The notes beneath the pieces are model-generated. The model was not told where the DNA came from, did no database searches, and saw only the letters and a list, made by a program, of their open reading frames with translations. Below are positions 18,626 through 27,802 of a stretch of DNA of 64,000 nucleotides, in pieces. Position numbers and translations under genes: made by a program. The stretch covers positions 218,308 through 282,307 of the forward strand of contig NZ_MJUX01000008.1 in assembly GCF_001927245.1 (NCBI RefSeq), given 5' to 3'. Positions within the stretch are counted from its first letter, which is position 1. Each line of letters opens with the position of its first letter. The stretch is from Acuticoccus yangtzensis (GTDB taxonomy: Bacteria; Pseudomonadota; Alphaproteobacteria; Rhizobiales; Amorphaceae).

Positions 18626-19505
18626 CCTGATGGAGCCTCTCTTCTGCGGCGAACCGGAGCTGGGGCACCTCTACAACACCTTGCGCCGCGTCTTTCGCGA
18701 GGCGGACATCTCCACGCCCGACCTCGACGCACGCCTGCTCGTGACCGAGACGCTGGACGTCACCACAACGCAGCTCATCGCCAATCCGCGCCTCGTCATC
18801 GAGGACGAGTCGATCGCCGAGCTGGAGCGCCGTGCGCGCGAACGGCTGGCGGGCCGCTCCATCGGCCGCATTCTGGGCCGCCGCGCCTTCTGGTCGCTGG
18901 ACCTGCGCGTCACCGACGATACGCTGGAGCCGCGGCCGGAGACCGAGACCGTGGTCGAGCTGGCGCTGGCCGCCCTCTACCCGCCCGACGAGGCCGTCAC
19001 GGTCGCCGACCTCGGCGTCGGCACCGGGGCCATCCTCCTGTCGATCCTTTCGGAGCGGCCCGCCGCCTTCGGGGTCGGAGTCGACATCTCGTTCAAGGCG
19101 TTGGTGGAAGCCCGGCGCAATGCAGAACGGCATAATCTCGACCAGCGGGCCCGCTTCATCCAGGCCAATTTCGGCGCGGCGCTGGGCCGCCAGTTCGACC
19201 TCGTGGTGTCGAACCCGCCCTACATCGCCAGCGCCGAGGTGGAGACGCTGGACCGCACCGTGCGCGACTTCGACCCGCGTCTTGCGCTGGACGGCGGGGA
19301 GGACGGGCTGAACGCCTACCGCACCGTGTTCGCCCAGGCCGAGGCGATGCTGAAGCCCGGCGGCGCGCTGATCGTGGAGATTGCGCCGCTGGCCCGCGAC
19401 GATGTGATTGCAGAAGCCGCCCTCCAGGGGCTTGAACCATTGGCGGTGGCTGACGATCTGAATGGAGACCCGCGGGCGGTGTCCCTGCGCCGAATGGTGG
19501 TTTGA
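18618..19505 (+). CDS. prmC: Release factor glutamine methyltransferase
   Basis: A 295-residue protein with the PrmC/HemK layout: an N-terminal helical domain, then a SAM domain with [16 protein letters not shown] and the catalytic NPPY ([10 protein letters not shown]). It N5-methylates the glutamine of the GGQ motif of release factors. I chose the ATG at 18618, which overlaps the last 8 bases of prfA; an in-frame TTG lies 12 bases earlier. Confidence 0.95.
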   Translation: MPDLMEPLFCGEPELGHLYNTLRRVFREADISTPDLDARLLVTETLDVTTTQLIANPRLVIEDESIAELERRARERLAGRSIGRILGRRAFWSLDLRVTDDTLEPRPETETVVELALAALYPPDEAVTVADLGVGTGAILLSILSERPAAFGVGVDISFKALVEARRNAERHNLDQRARFIQANFGAALGRQFDLVVSNPPYIASAEVETLDRTVRDFDPRLALDGGEDGLNAYRTVFAQAEAMLKPGGALIVEIAPLARDDVIAEAALQGLEPLAVADDLNGDPRAVSLRRMVV

Positions 19506-19933
19506 GCGCCGAACTATGGTTTGTGCGCCACACTGGACAAAACATCGCCGCACCGCATAATTAAGTATTGGAAAGCGACGGGTGAGCCGCTACGGTGCCG
19601 CCGTCGGCCGAGCGGTCTTCGCGACGTCAGGTTCGCCTGAAGTTGCAACGGTACCGCATCGTGTGCCTGCCCCGAATGCGGGGCATCGTTATCACTGACG
19701 CCATCCTGGCGACGATCAAGCCCATCGACCCCGCCTACCGGGGAGACGGCGCTGTTGTCGTTGCCGACGGTCGAAGTGTGGTTCGCTGCCCAGGCGGCGT
19801 TCCGAACCCGAATCGGACGAGACTGTGGATTTCGCATAATGCGGAGTCCGTGGCGAAGCTTTGGCCCTGTATTGAATCGGCCGAAGCCCACCGTCCGCGT
19901 TCACCCATCTGTTCCGGATCGAGAAGCGAGCTG
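19506..19933. other. Gap upstream of the DUF4167 gene
   Basis: A 428-base stretch without a credible gene. An imperfect direct repeat TGGTTTGWGCGCC occurs at 19498-19510 and 19517-19529. A perfect 7-base hairpin TGCCCCG/CGGGGCA lies at 19668-19685 but has no thymine run. A long 5' leader for the downstream gene is likely; the open plus frame through it has no recognisable content. Confidence 0.4.
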
Positions 19934-20803
19934 ATGAGACCAAACAACCCGAGCAAGCGTCTTCGTGGTCGCAGCCGGAGCAAGGGCGGCGGGAATCCGC
20001 TGTCGCGCTCCTACGAGTCGAACGGCCCCGACGTAAAGATCCGGGGCTCGGCTTTGCAGGTGGCGGACAAGTACGCCCAGCTTGCACGCGATGCCCAGTC
20101 TTCGGGTGATCGCGTGATGGCGGAAAACTACTTCCAGCACGCCGAACACTATTACCGGATCGTCGCCGCCGCCTACGAGCAGAGCGGCCAGCAGCAGCCC
20201 CGCGGCGACCGCCGCGACGAGGACCGCCGCGACGACCGCCACCGCGGCAACGAGCAGCCCTCCATCAGCGGCTATGACGGGATGGAGGACGACGACGAGG
20301 GCCTGCGCCGCGCCATCCGCGTGAACGGAAACGGCCACGGCAATCGCGATCAGGACGACGACGACGAGGACGACGCCCCGCCGCCGCGCCGCAACGGGCG
20401 CCGCAACGGTAACGGCAACGGCGCGCACGCCAGCAACGGCAACCACGCCCCGTCCCATCACGCCGCCGCCCACCAGCATGCGGCCGACGATGATGACGAC
20501 GACGACGATTCGGCCGACGCGCCGCAGGACCTCGCCTCCGCGCCGCAGCCTGACGTGACGCCGGCCGCCGAAGAGCCCGCCACCGTCGACGCCTCTGCCG
20601 AAACGGCCTCCGCCGAAGACGGCGAGGGCGAGGACAGCGGCGACGACGCGAAGCCGAAGAAGGCCGCGAAGCCGCGCACCCCGCGCCGCCGCACGGCGAC
20701 GACGCCGCGGACCCGCGCGCCGCGCACCCGCCGCACCGCCGCCGCGGCCGACGCGGGTGGCGACGGCGCCCCCGCAGCCGCCGAGTCCGGCGAGCCGAAC
20801 TGA
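19934..20803 (+). CDS. DUF4167 domain protein
   Basis: A 289-residue protein. The first 100 residues are the conserved DUF4167 domain (KRLRGRSRSKGGG, VKIRGSALQVADKYAQLARDAQSSGD, AENYFQHAEHYYRI), rich in basic residues and probably nucleic-acid binding. The rest is low complexity: acidic runs such as DDDDEDD, Asn/Gly stretches, a His-rich patch and a basic TPRRRTATTPRTRAPRTRR tail. The family is nearly confined to alphaproteobacteria, and its function is not established as far as I know. It closes the lysC-to-prmC block and ends just before a strong terminator. Confidence 0.85.
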   Translation: MRPNNPSKRLRGRSRSKGGGNPLSRSYESNGPDVKIRGSALQVADKYAQLARDAQSSGDRVMAENYFQHAEHYYRIVAAAYEQSGQQQPRGDRRDEDRRDDRHRGNEQPSISGYDGMEDDDEGLRRAIRVNGNGHGNRDQDDDDEDDAPPPRRNGRRNGNGNGAHASNGNHAPSHHAAAHQHAADDDDDDDDSADAPQDLASAPQPDVTPAAEEPATVDASAETASAEDGEGEDSGDDAKPKKAAKPRTPRRRTATTPRTRAPRTRRTAAAADAGGDGAPAAAESGEPN

Positions 20804-20856
20804 CCTCGGCGACGGGGCGCATGCCGCGCCCCACCGCTCGAAGGCGAATAATACGC

Positions 20857-20901
20857 AACGAAAAAGGCGCGGAGTGCGATGCACCCCGCGCCTTTTTCGT
20901 T
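20857..20901. terminator. Bidirectional intrinsic terminator
   Basis: A perfect 16-base inverted repeat (arms 20857-20872 and 20886-20901, 13-base loop) has a GC-rich core GGCGCGG flanked by A5 and T5. It can terminate both the DUF4167 gene and the convergent DUF1489 gene. Confidence 0.85.
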
Positions 20902-20947
20902 GTCCGTCCGCACCCCGCGGCCCCGGCGGCTCCCGCCGGGCGCGCCG

Positions 20948-21376
20948 TCAGATCAGGCACAGCTCCATCAGGTCGCGGCGCATGGCGTCCGGCATCGCCT
21001 CGTCCACCGCGCCCAGAACGATGTCCGCCGGCGCCTCGTCCGCCCGCAGATAGCGCCAGCCCTGGAACGGACGGCACGGGCGCGGCCGCACCGCGAACAC
21101 CTCCGGGTCGAGCAGGATGCTCACCCGGCCTATACCCGTATTGTCGGTGAAAGGCTCCAGCCCGAGGATCCTCTGGCGCGCCTGAACGCTGCCCTTGATC
21201 ACCCAGTAGAGGCTGCCGCCGTTCACCAGCTCGTCGACCCGTTTGGGGGCCATGCGCGTCGTAATGGCCATGGCGGGCACATCGCCGCCGCGCTCGGCCG
21301 CGCGAAAGGCCGCCCTCTCGCGCATATCGTCGAGGGAGGCGACCCCCACCGCAAGCTTCAGAAGATGCACCGTCAT
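20948..21376 (-). CDS. DUF1489 family protein
   Basis: A 142-residue protein, the full family length. Typical features are TVHLLKLAVGVASLDDM at the start, TRMAPKRVDELVNGGSLYWV in the middle and RPRPCRPFQGWRYLR near the end. The family is common in alphaproteobacteria and lacks an assigned function that I can name. The ATG at 21376 was chosen because conservation begins there; an upstream extension to 21514 looks non-conserved. Confidence 0.85.
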   Translation of the reverse strand: MTVHLLKLAVGVASLDDMRERAAFRAAERGGDVPAMAITTRMAPKRVDELVNGGSLYWVIKGSVQARQRILGLEPFTDNTGIGRVSILLDPEVFAVRPRPCRPFQGWRYLRADEAPADIVLGAVDEAMPDAMRRDLMELCLI

Positions 21377-21539
21377 GCCGAAAGGGCTAGGCGCGCCACC
21401 GCCATCCGGCAAGCCACAGGGGCGCGACTGTACCCGCTGTTCACCGAATGTCACACTGCGCAAAGTTGCCCCCTGCCCTTGCGCCGATGGTGTTGCGATG
21501 CCCTGTTCATACACTCAAAAGGTATGCTAGCAGGCGCCC

Positions 21540-22382
21540 ATGAGGCTGAACGGCACGAGGTCGGATATGGGATCCGAGGATGATCCGAACGTGCGGAAGT
21601 TCCGCACTCTGTTTCTGTCCGATATCCATCTCGGCACACGCGGCTGCCAGGCCGAGCTGCTTCTCGATTTCCTCCGCCACCACGAGTCCGACAAGCTCTT
21701 CCTCGTCGGCGACATCATCGACGGATGGCGCCTGAAGAAGACTTGGTATTGGCCCCAGGCCCACAACGACGTGGTGCAGAAACTTCTGCGCAAAGGCCGC
21801 AAGGGCACCGAGATCGTCTACCTGCCCGGCAATCACGACGAGTTCCTGCGCGACTATGTCGGCACCCACTTCGGCGGCGTCGAAGTGGTCGATTCGGTGA
21901 TCCACACCACCGCCGACGGGCGCCGCCTTCTCATCATTCACGGCGACCAGTTCGATGTCGTCGTGCGTCATGCGAAGTGGCTCGCCTTCCTGGGCGACTG
22001 GGCCTACGTGACGACGCTGGCCGCCAACACCTGGGTCAACGTGGTGCGCCGCAAGCTCGGCCTCACCTATTGGTCGCTGTCGGCCTGGGCGAAGCTGAAG
22101 GTGAAGAACGCCGTCTCCTTCATCGGCCAGTTCGAGCAGGCGCTCGCCACCGAGGCGAAGCGCCGCGGTGCCGACGGCGTCGTGTGCGGCCACATCCACC
22201 ACGCGACGATGCACGACATGCACGGCACGCAATATATCAACACCGGCGACTGGGTGGAGAGCTGCACCGCCATCGGCGAGCGGTTCGACGGGACGTTCGA
22301 GCTGATCCGCTGGACACGCCTCGCAGATCGCGAGCCGGCGGGCAGCGACATCCCCACCCCCTCCCGTAGCCAAGCGGCATGA
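21540..22382 (+). CDS. UDP-2,3-diacylglucosamine diphosphatase-like metallophosphoesterase
   Basis: A 280-residue calcineurin-like phosphoesterase with all metal motifs: SDIHLG, GDIIDGW, GNHDE, HGDQFD and GHIHHA. The closest group I recognise is the LpxH-like family (COG2908). In alphaproteobacteria, which often use LpxI for the lipid A step, these proteins are frequently found beside a glycosyltransferase, as here, so the exact substrate is uncertain. Membrane association or an envelope role is likely. The start is the ATG at 21540. Confidence 0.85.
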   Translation: MRLNGTRSDMGSEDDPNVRKFRTLFLSDIHLGTRGCQAELLLDFLRHHESDKLFLVGDIIDGWRLKKTWYWPQAHNDVVQKLLRKGRKGTEIVYLPGNHDEFLRDYVGTHFGGVEVVDSVIHTTADGRRLLIIHGDQFDVVVRHAKWLAFLGDWAYVTTLAANTWVNVVRRKLGLTYWSLSAWAKLKVKNAVSFIGQFEQALATEAKRRGADGVVCGHIHHATMHDMHGTQYINTGDWVESCTAIGERFDGTFELIRWTRLADREPAGSDIPTPSRSQAA

Positions 22383-22418
22383 AGCACACGGCACCATGAG
22401 TGATCGGAAGACCGGGCG

Positions 22419-23444
22419 ATGACGCGCCTCGCCCTCGTGACGGACGCCTGGCACCCGCAGGTGAACGGCGTGGTCCGCACCCTCGACACCACCCGCATCG
22501 AGCTCGAAAAGCTCGGCATCGACGTGTCGATGATCACCCCGGCGGACTACCGCACCGTGCCGATGCCGACCTACCCGGAGATCCGCCTCGCGGTGACCAC
22601 GCCGGGCCGCGTCTGCCGCGCGATCGACAAGGTGAAACCGGACTACGTCCACATCGCCACCGAAGGGCCGCTCGGCATGATCGCGCGGCGCTGGTGCCGC
22701 CTCAACGGCGTCGGCTACACGACGAGCTACCACACCCGCTTCCCCGAATATGTCCGCGCGCGGGCGCCGGTGCCGCTGTCCTGGTCCTACGCCTTCGTGC
22801 GCTCCTTCCACAATGCGGGCGTCGGCTGCATGGTCTCCAACACCACGCTGGAGAAGGAGCTGGCCGAGCACGGCTTCAAGCGGCTGGTGCGCTGGGTCCG
22901 CGGCGTCGACACGGTCACCTTCAACCCTGACGTTCCGCCCGCGCTGAAGGATCTGCCGCGGCCGATCTTCCTCAATGTCGGGCGCGTGTCGGTGGAGAAG
23001 AATATCGGCGCCTTCCTGGACCTGGATTTGCCCGGCACCAAGGTGGTTGTCGGCGACGGGCCGGCGCTGGCGGACCTGAAGAAGCGTTATCCTGACGTTG
23101 TCTTCACCGGCAACAAGATCGGCGAGGAGCTGACGGCGCACTACACCGCCGCCGACGTCTTCGTGTTCCCGTCGCTGACCGATACGCTCGGCCTCGTGCA
23201 GATGGAGGCGATGGCGTGCGGCGTTCCCGTCGCGGCCTACCCCACGATGGGGCCGATCGACCTGATCGCCGATTCGGGTGCAGGCGTCATGAGCTGGGAC
23301 CTGCGCCAGGCCGCGCTCGACGCGCTGGAGATCGACCGCGACCACTGCCGCGCCTACGCCGAGCAGTTCTCGTGGGAGGCCAGCGTGCGCCAATTCTGGG
23401 ACAATCTGCAGACCGCCAACAATGTCGCGGTGCGCAAACGCTGA
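22419..23444 (+). CDS. Group 1 (GT4) glycosyltransferase
   Basis: A 341-residue GT-B fold enzyme. The N-terminal [17 protein letters not shown] and the C-terminal nucleotide-sugar site [20 protein letters not shown] with its conserved glutamate are both present. This subgroup resembles mannosyl and glycolipid glycosyltransferases (MgtA-like). It follows the phosphoesterase by 36 bases, and the two are probably one transcription unit. The acceptor is unknown, perhaps diacylglycerol or another envelope lipid. Confidence 0.88.
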   Translation: MTRLALVTDAWHPQVNGVVRTLDTTRIELEKLGIDVSMITPADYRTVPMPTYPEIRLAVTTPGRVCRAIDKVKPDYVHIATEGPLGMIARRWCRLNGVGYTTSYHTRFPEYVRARAPVPLSWSYAFVRSFHNAGVGCMVSNTTLEKELAEHGFKRLVRWVRGVDTVTFNPDVPPALKDLPRPIFLNVGRVSVEKNIGAFLDLDLPGTKVVVGDGPALADLKKRYPDVVFTGNKIGEELTAHYTAADVFVFPSLTDTLGLVQMEAMACGVPVAAYPTMGPIDLIADSGAGVMSWDLRQAALDALEIDRDHCRAYAEQFSWEASVRQFWDNLQTANNVAVRKR

Positions 23445-23460
23445 CGGAGACGGGAACGCC

Positions 23461-25074
23461 ATGGCCGAGCCGACGATCGACGCCCTCGCCGCCCACAAGG
23501 CGGATCTGTCCGGCTTTCACCTGAGGGCCGCCTTCGACGACGACCCCGGCCGCGCCGCCCGCTTCACCGCGCGCGAAAACGACCTCCTCCTCGATTATTC
23601 CAAGAACATCGTCACCGAGGAGACGATGGCGCTGCTGATGGCCCGCGCCCGCGCCGCGGGGCTGGAGGCGATGCGCGTCGCCATGTTCGCCGGTGAGCCC
23701 ATCAACCTCACCGAAGGCCGCGCGGTGCTTCACGTCGCCCTGCGCGGCCCCGGCCCCTTCATGTTGGACGGGCACGACGTGTCGGGCGACGTGGCCGATG
23801 TGCTGGACCGCGTGACCGCCTTCGCCGACGGGGTGCGCTCCGGCGCGGTCGCGGCGGCGGACGGCGCACCGTTCACGGATGTCGTCAACATCGGCATCGG
23901 CGGCTCGGACCTCGGGCCGCGCATGGCGGTGCGGGCGCTGTCGCCCTACTGGGGTGGCGGGCCGCGCGTCCACTTCGTCGCCAATGTCGACGGGGCGGAC
24001 ATGGCCGACACGCTGGCCGGGCTCGACCCCGCGCGCACACTCTTCCTCGTCGCGTCGAAAACCTTCACCACGCAGGAGACGATGACCAACGCGGCCACCG
24101 CCCGCGCCTGGATCGTCGAGCATTGCGGCGAGGCGGCCGTGGGGGCGCACTTCGCGGCGATCTCCACCGCACTCCCCAAGGTGGCCGAATTCGGCATCGA
24201 GCCGGACCGCGTGTTCGGCTTCTGGGACTGGGTCGGCGGGCGCTATTCGGTGTGGTCGGCGATCGGCCTCTCCGTCGCCATCGCCGTGGGGGGTGAGAAT
24301 TTCCGCCGCTTCCTGGCCGGTGGCGCTGCGGCGGACGCGCACTTCAAGACGCGCCCGCTGGAAGAGAACATCCCCGTCATCATGGGCGTTCTGGGTGACT
24401 GGTACCGCACCTTCTGGGGCTACGGCGCCCACGCGATCCTGCCCTACGACCAGCGCCTCATCGAGTTCGCCGCCCACCTGCAGCAGGTGGACATGGAATC
24501 GAACGGCAAGCGCGTCCACCGCGACGGGACGGCGGTCACCTCGCCCACCGGGCCGGTTATCTTCGGCGAACCCGGCACCAACGGGCAGCACGCCTTCTAC
24601 CAACTCATTCACCAGGGGACGAACCCGATCCCGGCGGACATCCTCGTCGCCGCGCAGCCGCACGAGAGCCTGTCCGACCACCACGCCAAGCTCGTCGCCA
24701 ACGCGTTGGCGCAGACGCAGGCGCTGATGAAAGGGCGCACGCTGGAGGAGGCACGCGAGCAGCTTCTGGCCAAGGGCGCCTCGGCCGAGGAGGCCGACAG
24801 GCTGGCCCCGCACCGCGTCTTCCCCGGCAACCGGCCCTCCAACACGCTCGCCTATGGCACGCTGGACCCGTTCACCCTCGGCCGCCTCCTCGCCTTCTAC
24901 GAGCACAAGGTGTTCGTGCAGGGCGTCCTGTGGGACATCAACTCCTTCGACCAGTGGGGCGTGGAGCTCGGCAAGGAGCTCGCCGGCGTACTGTTGCCCG
25001 CGGTGAAGGGCGAGACCGCGCCCGAGCTCGACGGCTCCACCGCACAGCTTCTGGCGCACCTCACCGGGAACTGA
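23461..25074 (+). CDS. pgi: Glucose-6-phosphate isomerase
   Basis: A 537-residue PGI. The signatures are [29 protein letters not shown], the [16 protein letters not shown] segment with the catalytic Glu/His region, and [12 protein letters not shown] near the end. It interconverts glucose-6-phosphate and fructose-6-phosphate. The ATG at 23461 follows the glycosyltransferase by 16 bases, so it may be co-transcribed. Confidence 0.97.
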   Translation: MAEPTIDALAAHKADLSGFHLRAAFDDDPGRAARFTARENDLLLDYSKNIVTEETMALLMARARAAGLEAMRVAMFAGEPINLTEGRAVLHVALRGPGPFMLDGHDVSGDVADVLDRVTAFADGVRSGAVAAADGAPFTDVVNIGIGGSDLGPRMAVRALSPYWGGGPRVHFVANVDGADMADTLAGLDPARTLFLVASKTFTTQETMTNAATARAWIVEHCGEAAVGAHFAAISTALPKVAEFGIEPDRVFGFWDWVGGRYSVWSAIGLSVAIAVGGENFRRFLAGGAAADAHFKTRPLEENIPVIMGVLGDWYRTFWGYGAHAILPYDQRLIEFAAHLQQVDMESNGKRVHRDGTAVTSPTGPVIFGEPGTNGQHAFYQLIHQGTNPIPADILVAAQPHESLSDHHAKLVANALAQTQALMKGRTLEEAREQLLAKGASAEEADRLAPHRVFPGNRPSNTLAYGTLDPFTLGRLLAFYEHKVFVQGVLWDINSFDQWGVELGKELAGVLLPAVKGETAPELDGSTAQLLAHLTGN

Positions 25075-25138
25075 TCCGCGGGACACCGGACCGGCGCCGA
25101 CCCGCAGCCCTGCCGACCCGCGGCACCTTGCCGCTCAA

Positions 25139-25170
25139 ACGACAGGCCACTCAGACGACAGGCCACTCAG
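25139..25170. repeat. Tandem duplication of a 16-base unit
   Basis: ACGACAGGCCACTCAG occurs twice back to back (25139-25154 and 25155-25170), followed by a partial third copy. It lies in the gap between pgi and the molybdenum hydroxylase gene. It may be a simple slippage product or a pair of regulatory half-sites. Confidence 0.6.
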
Positions 25171-25306
25171 GCGACAAAGAGCACAATGCGTGGTGGCGCA
25201 AACGATTAAGCGCGGCTAGGCTCAGCCGCAAAATCAAGGCCGGGGCGGAACGGTGAGCGCCGCCTCCGTACCCGGCTTGTGCCCAACGCTCGGATGGGGA
25301 AGCTCA

Positions 25307-27607
25307 ATGAACGATATGACGATGGCCAAGTTCGGTATGGGCGCATCCGCCCAGCGCGTGGAGGACCAGGCGCTCATCACCGGCCACGGCCAGTACACCG
25401 CCGACGTGACGCCCGAGGGCACCCTCTACGCGGTGATCGTGCGCGCGCCGATCGCCGCCGGGACCTTCACGATCACCGACGTGACCGCCGCCGAGGCCGC
25501 CCCGGGCGTGGTCAAGGTGCTGACCTACGCCGACATCGGCGATTGGACCGCGCCGCTTCCCTGCCGCGCCAACTACCCCGAAGAAGACGGTACGCCGCTG
25601 AAGGTCTACCCGCGCTATCCGCTCGCCAAGGATTCCGTGCGTCACCTCGGCGACCCGGTCGCCATGGTGATCGCCGACAACCTGACCCTCGCGAGCGACG
25701 CCGCCGAGCTGGTCGAGATCGAGTGGAACGCCACCGACAGCGTGACCGACGCCGCCGAGGCGCTGAAGGACGGCGCACCGCTGGTGTGGCCCGAGCACGG
25801 CAGCAACCGCGCCTTCAAGTACGGCGTCGGCAACAAGGACGCGACGGAGGCCGCGTTCGCCAAGGCCGCGACCGTCGCCAAGGTGGAGCTGCGGAACAAC
25901 CGCCTCGTCACCAACTTCATGGAGACGCGCGGCGCGCTGGGCGAATACAAGGACGGCCGCTACACGTTGACCGCCGGCACCCAAGGCGGCCACGGCATGC
26001 GCGGCGTCCTGGCCGAGATCCTGAAGGAAGACGAGAAGAACATCCGCGTCGTCACGCCCGACGTCGGCGGCGGCTTCGGCACGAAGATCTTCGTCTATCC
26101 CGAGTATCCGTCGGTGATGGCGGCGGCCAAGCTCCTCGGTCGTCCGGTGAAGTGGATCTCCACCCGCCAGGAGGCCTTCCAGTCCGACAGCCAGGGCCGC
26201 GACAACGTCACCGTCGCCGAAATGGCGATGGACGAGTCCGGCAAGTTCCTGGCGCTGCGCGTCGACCTCAAGGCCAACATGGGCGGTTACCTCGCCCAGT
26301 TCGGGCCGCACATCCCGTTCGTCGGCTCGTCGATGGCGCCCGGCGTCTACGACATCCCGGTGATGTATGTCGGCATCCACGGCGTCTACACCAACACGGT
26401 GCCGGTCGACGCCTATCGCGGTGCGGGCCGTCCGGAGGCCGCCTACACGGTGGAGCGCCTCGTTGACGAGTGCGCCCGCGTCACCGGCAAAACGCGCGAG
26501 GAGATGCGCCGCTTGAACTTCATCAAGCCGGAGCAGATGCCCTACAAAACCGCCGCCGGCCGCACCTACGACACCGGCGAGTTCGACGGCCACATGACCC
26601 GCGCCATGGAGGTCGCCGGCTGGGACACGTTCGAGTCCCGCAAGGCCGAGAGCGCGGCGCGCGGCGCGGTGCGCGGCATCGGCATGGCGACCTATATCGA
26701 GGCGTGCGCCTTCCCCGGTGCCGAGCGGGCCGAGATCGAGCTGTCGCCGGACGGGAAGCTGACCCTGATGATCGGCACCCAGACCAACGGCCAGGGCCAC
26801 GCGACCGCCTATAGCCAGATCATCGCCGAGAAGCTGGGCCTCGAACCCGGCGACATCACGGTGATCCAGGGCGATACGGACCGGGTGAAGACCGGCGGCG
26901 GTACGGGCGGCTCGCGCTCCATCCCGCTCGGCGTTCCCTCCGTCAACGTCGCCTCCGAGGCGATGGCGAAGAAGCTGAAGGAACTCGCCTCCGATAAGCT
27001 CGAGGCCGGCGCGGACGACCTGGAATTCGACGGCGGCGTGGTGCGCATCGCCGGCACCGACCGCTCGGTCACCTTCGCGGAGCTGGCGGACGGCGCGTCC
27101 TTCTCCACTGAGGGCCGCGTGCAGCAGGACGAGCCGACCTTCCCCAACGGCACGCACATCTGCGAGCTGGAGATCGACCAGGCCACCGGCAAGGTGTTCA
27201 TCCTGTCCTACGTCATCGTCGACGACTTCGGCGCCACGGTGAACCCGGTGCTGCTGCAGGGTCAGGTGCACGGCGGCGTGGTGCAGGGCATCGGCCAGGC
27301 GCTGCACGAGCGCACGGTCTACGACGACGAGGGCCAGCTCATCTCCGCCTCGCTGCTCGACTATTGCGTGCCGCGGGCGGACGACGTGCCCTTCTTCCAC
27401 TTCGAGACGCGCAACGTGCCCTCCACCCACAATGCGATGGGCATCAAGGGCGCGGGCGAGGCCGGCACCATCGGCGCCGCGCCTGCGGTGATGAACGCCC
27501 TCTGCAACGCGCTGTGGACCGGCTTCGGCGTGCCGCACGTGGACATGCCGGCGACGCCGGACGTCCTGTGGCGCGTGATGGCGGACGCCTCCAAGGCCGC
27601 CGCCTGA
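25307..27607 (+). CDS. Molybdenum hydroxylase large subunit (xanthine dehydrogenase/CoxL family)
   Basis: A 766-residue molybdopterin-binding subunit. It contains the N-terminal hammerhead domain (GHGQYTADV...), the cofactor segments GGFGTKIFVYPEY, AYRGAGRPEA, TGGGTGGSRS and QGHATAYSQI, and the catalytic Glu718 in GAGEAG. The AYRGAGRPEA loop lacks the CSFR motif of form I CO dehydrogenase, so this is not a true CoxL; the substrate is an aldehyde, purine or other heterocycle. No FAD subunit or 2Fe-2S subunit is adjacent, which these enzymes normally need. The ATG at 25307 was preferred over a GTG at 25253. A ribosome binding site GGGGAAG precedes it. Confidence 0.88.
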   Translation: MNDMTMAKFGMGASAQRVEDQALITGHGQYTADVTPEGTLYAVIVRAPIAAGTFTITDVTAAEAAPGVVKVLTYADIGDWTAPLPCRANYPEEDGTPLKVYPRYPLAKDSVRHLGDPVAMVIADNLTLASDAAELVEIEWNATDSVTDAAEALKDGAPLVWPEHGSNRAFKYGVGNKDATEAAFAKAATVAKVELRNNRLVTNFMETRGALGEYKDGRYTLTAGTQGGHGMRGVLAEILKEDEKNIRVVTPDVGGGFGTKIFVYPEYPSVMAAAKLLGRPVKWISTRQEAFQSDSQGRDNVTVAEMAMDESGKFLALRVDLKANMGGYLAQFGPHIPFVGSSMAPGVYDIPVMYVGIHGVYTNTVPVDAYRGAGRPEAAYTVERLVDECARVTGKTREEMRRLNFIKPEQMPYKTAAGRTYDTGEFDGHMTRAMEVAGWDTFESRKAESAARGAVRGIGMATYIEACAFPGAERAEIELSPDGKLTLMIGTQTNGQGHATAYSQIIAEKLGLEPGDITVIQGDTDRVKTGGGTGGSRSIPLGVPSVNVASEAMAKKLKELASDKLEAGADDLEFDGGVVRIAGTDRSVTFAELADGASFSTEGRVQQDEPTFPNGTHICELEIDQATGKVFILSYVIVDDFGATVNPVLLQGQVHGGVVQGIGQALHERTVYDDEGQLISASLLDYCVPRADDVPFFHFETRNVPSTHNAMGIKGAGEAGTIGAAPAVMNALCNALWTGFGVPHVDMPATPDVLWRVMADASKAAA

Positions 27608-27619
27608 CGCAGCCTCACG

Positions 27620-27723
27620 GCTCCGCACGTTGCTCGCGGAGCAAGGCCCCGGCGCCGTCTCGCCGGGGCTCCACATAAAGGACGCGAAGCCCCGCCCGGT
27701 CTCACCAGGCGGGGCTTCGTTTT
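27620..27723 (+). terminator. Cluster of three hairpins ending in an intrinsic terminator
   Basis: Hairpins with perfect stems occur at 27620-27642 (7 bp), 27646-27669 (9 bp) and 27685-27719 (12 bp, CGAAGCCCCGCC). The last is followed by TTTT at 27720-27723. Together they separate the hydroxylase gene from the convergent cysG. The last hairpin may serve cysG weakly, since its minus-strand tail is only CGTCCTTTAT. Confidence 0.8.
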
Positions 27724-27802
27724 GTAGCTCCGCAGATTGGCGGCGCGTGGGCACCGCCTCCTTCTGAAGTCCGGTGCGGCTGTGCCGGCGGACGCCGCGC
27801 GC

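Noticed and set aside
19668..19685. Perfect small hairpin as terminator of prmC
   Set aside because: It lies 160 bases after the stop and has no thymine run; kept only as a note in the gap.
21507..23498. Long minus-strand open frame across the phosphoesterase and glycosyltransferase genes
   Set aside because: It spans two well-supported plus-strand genes and shows no domain; high GC removes stop codons.
25307..27607. Carbon monoxide dehydrogenase CoxL
   Set aside because: The active-site loop reads AYRGAGR instead of the CSFR-containing loop of form I CO dehydrogenase, and CoxM/CoxS are absent.
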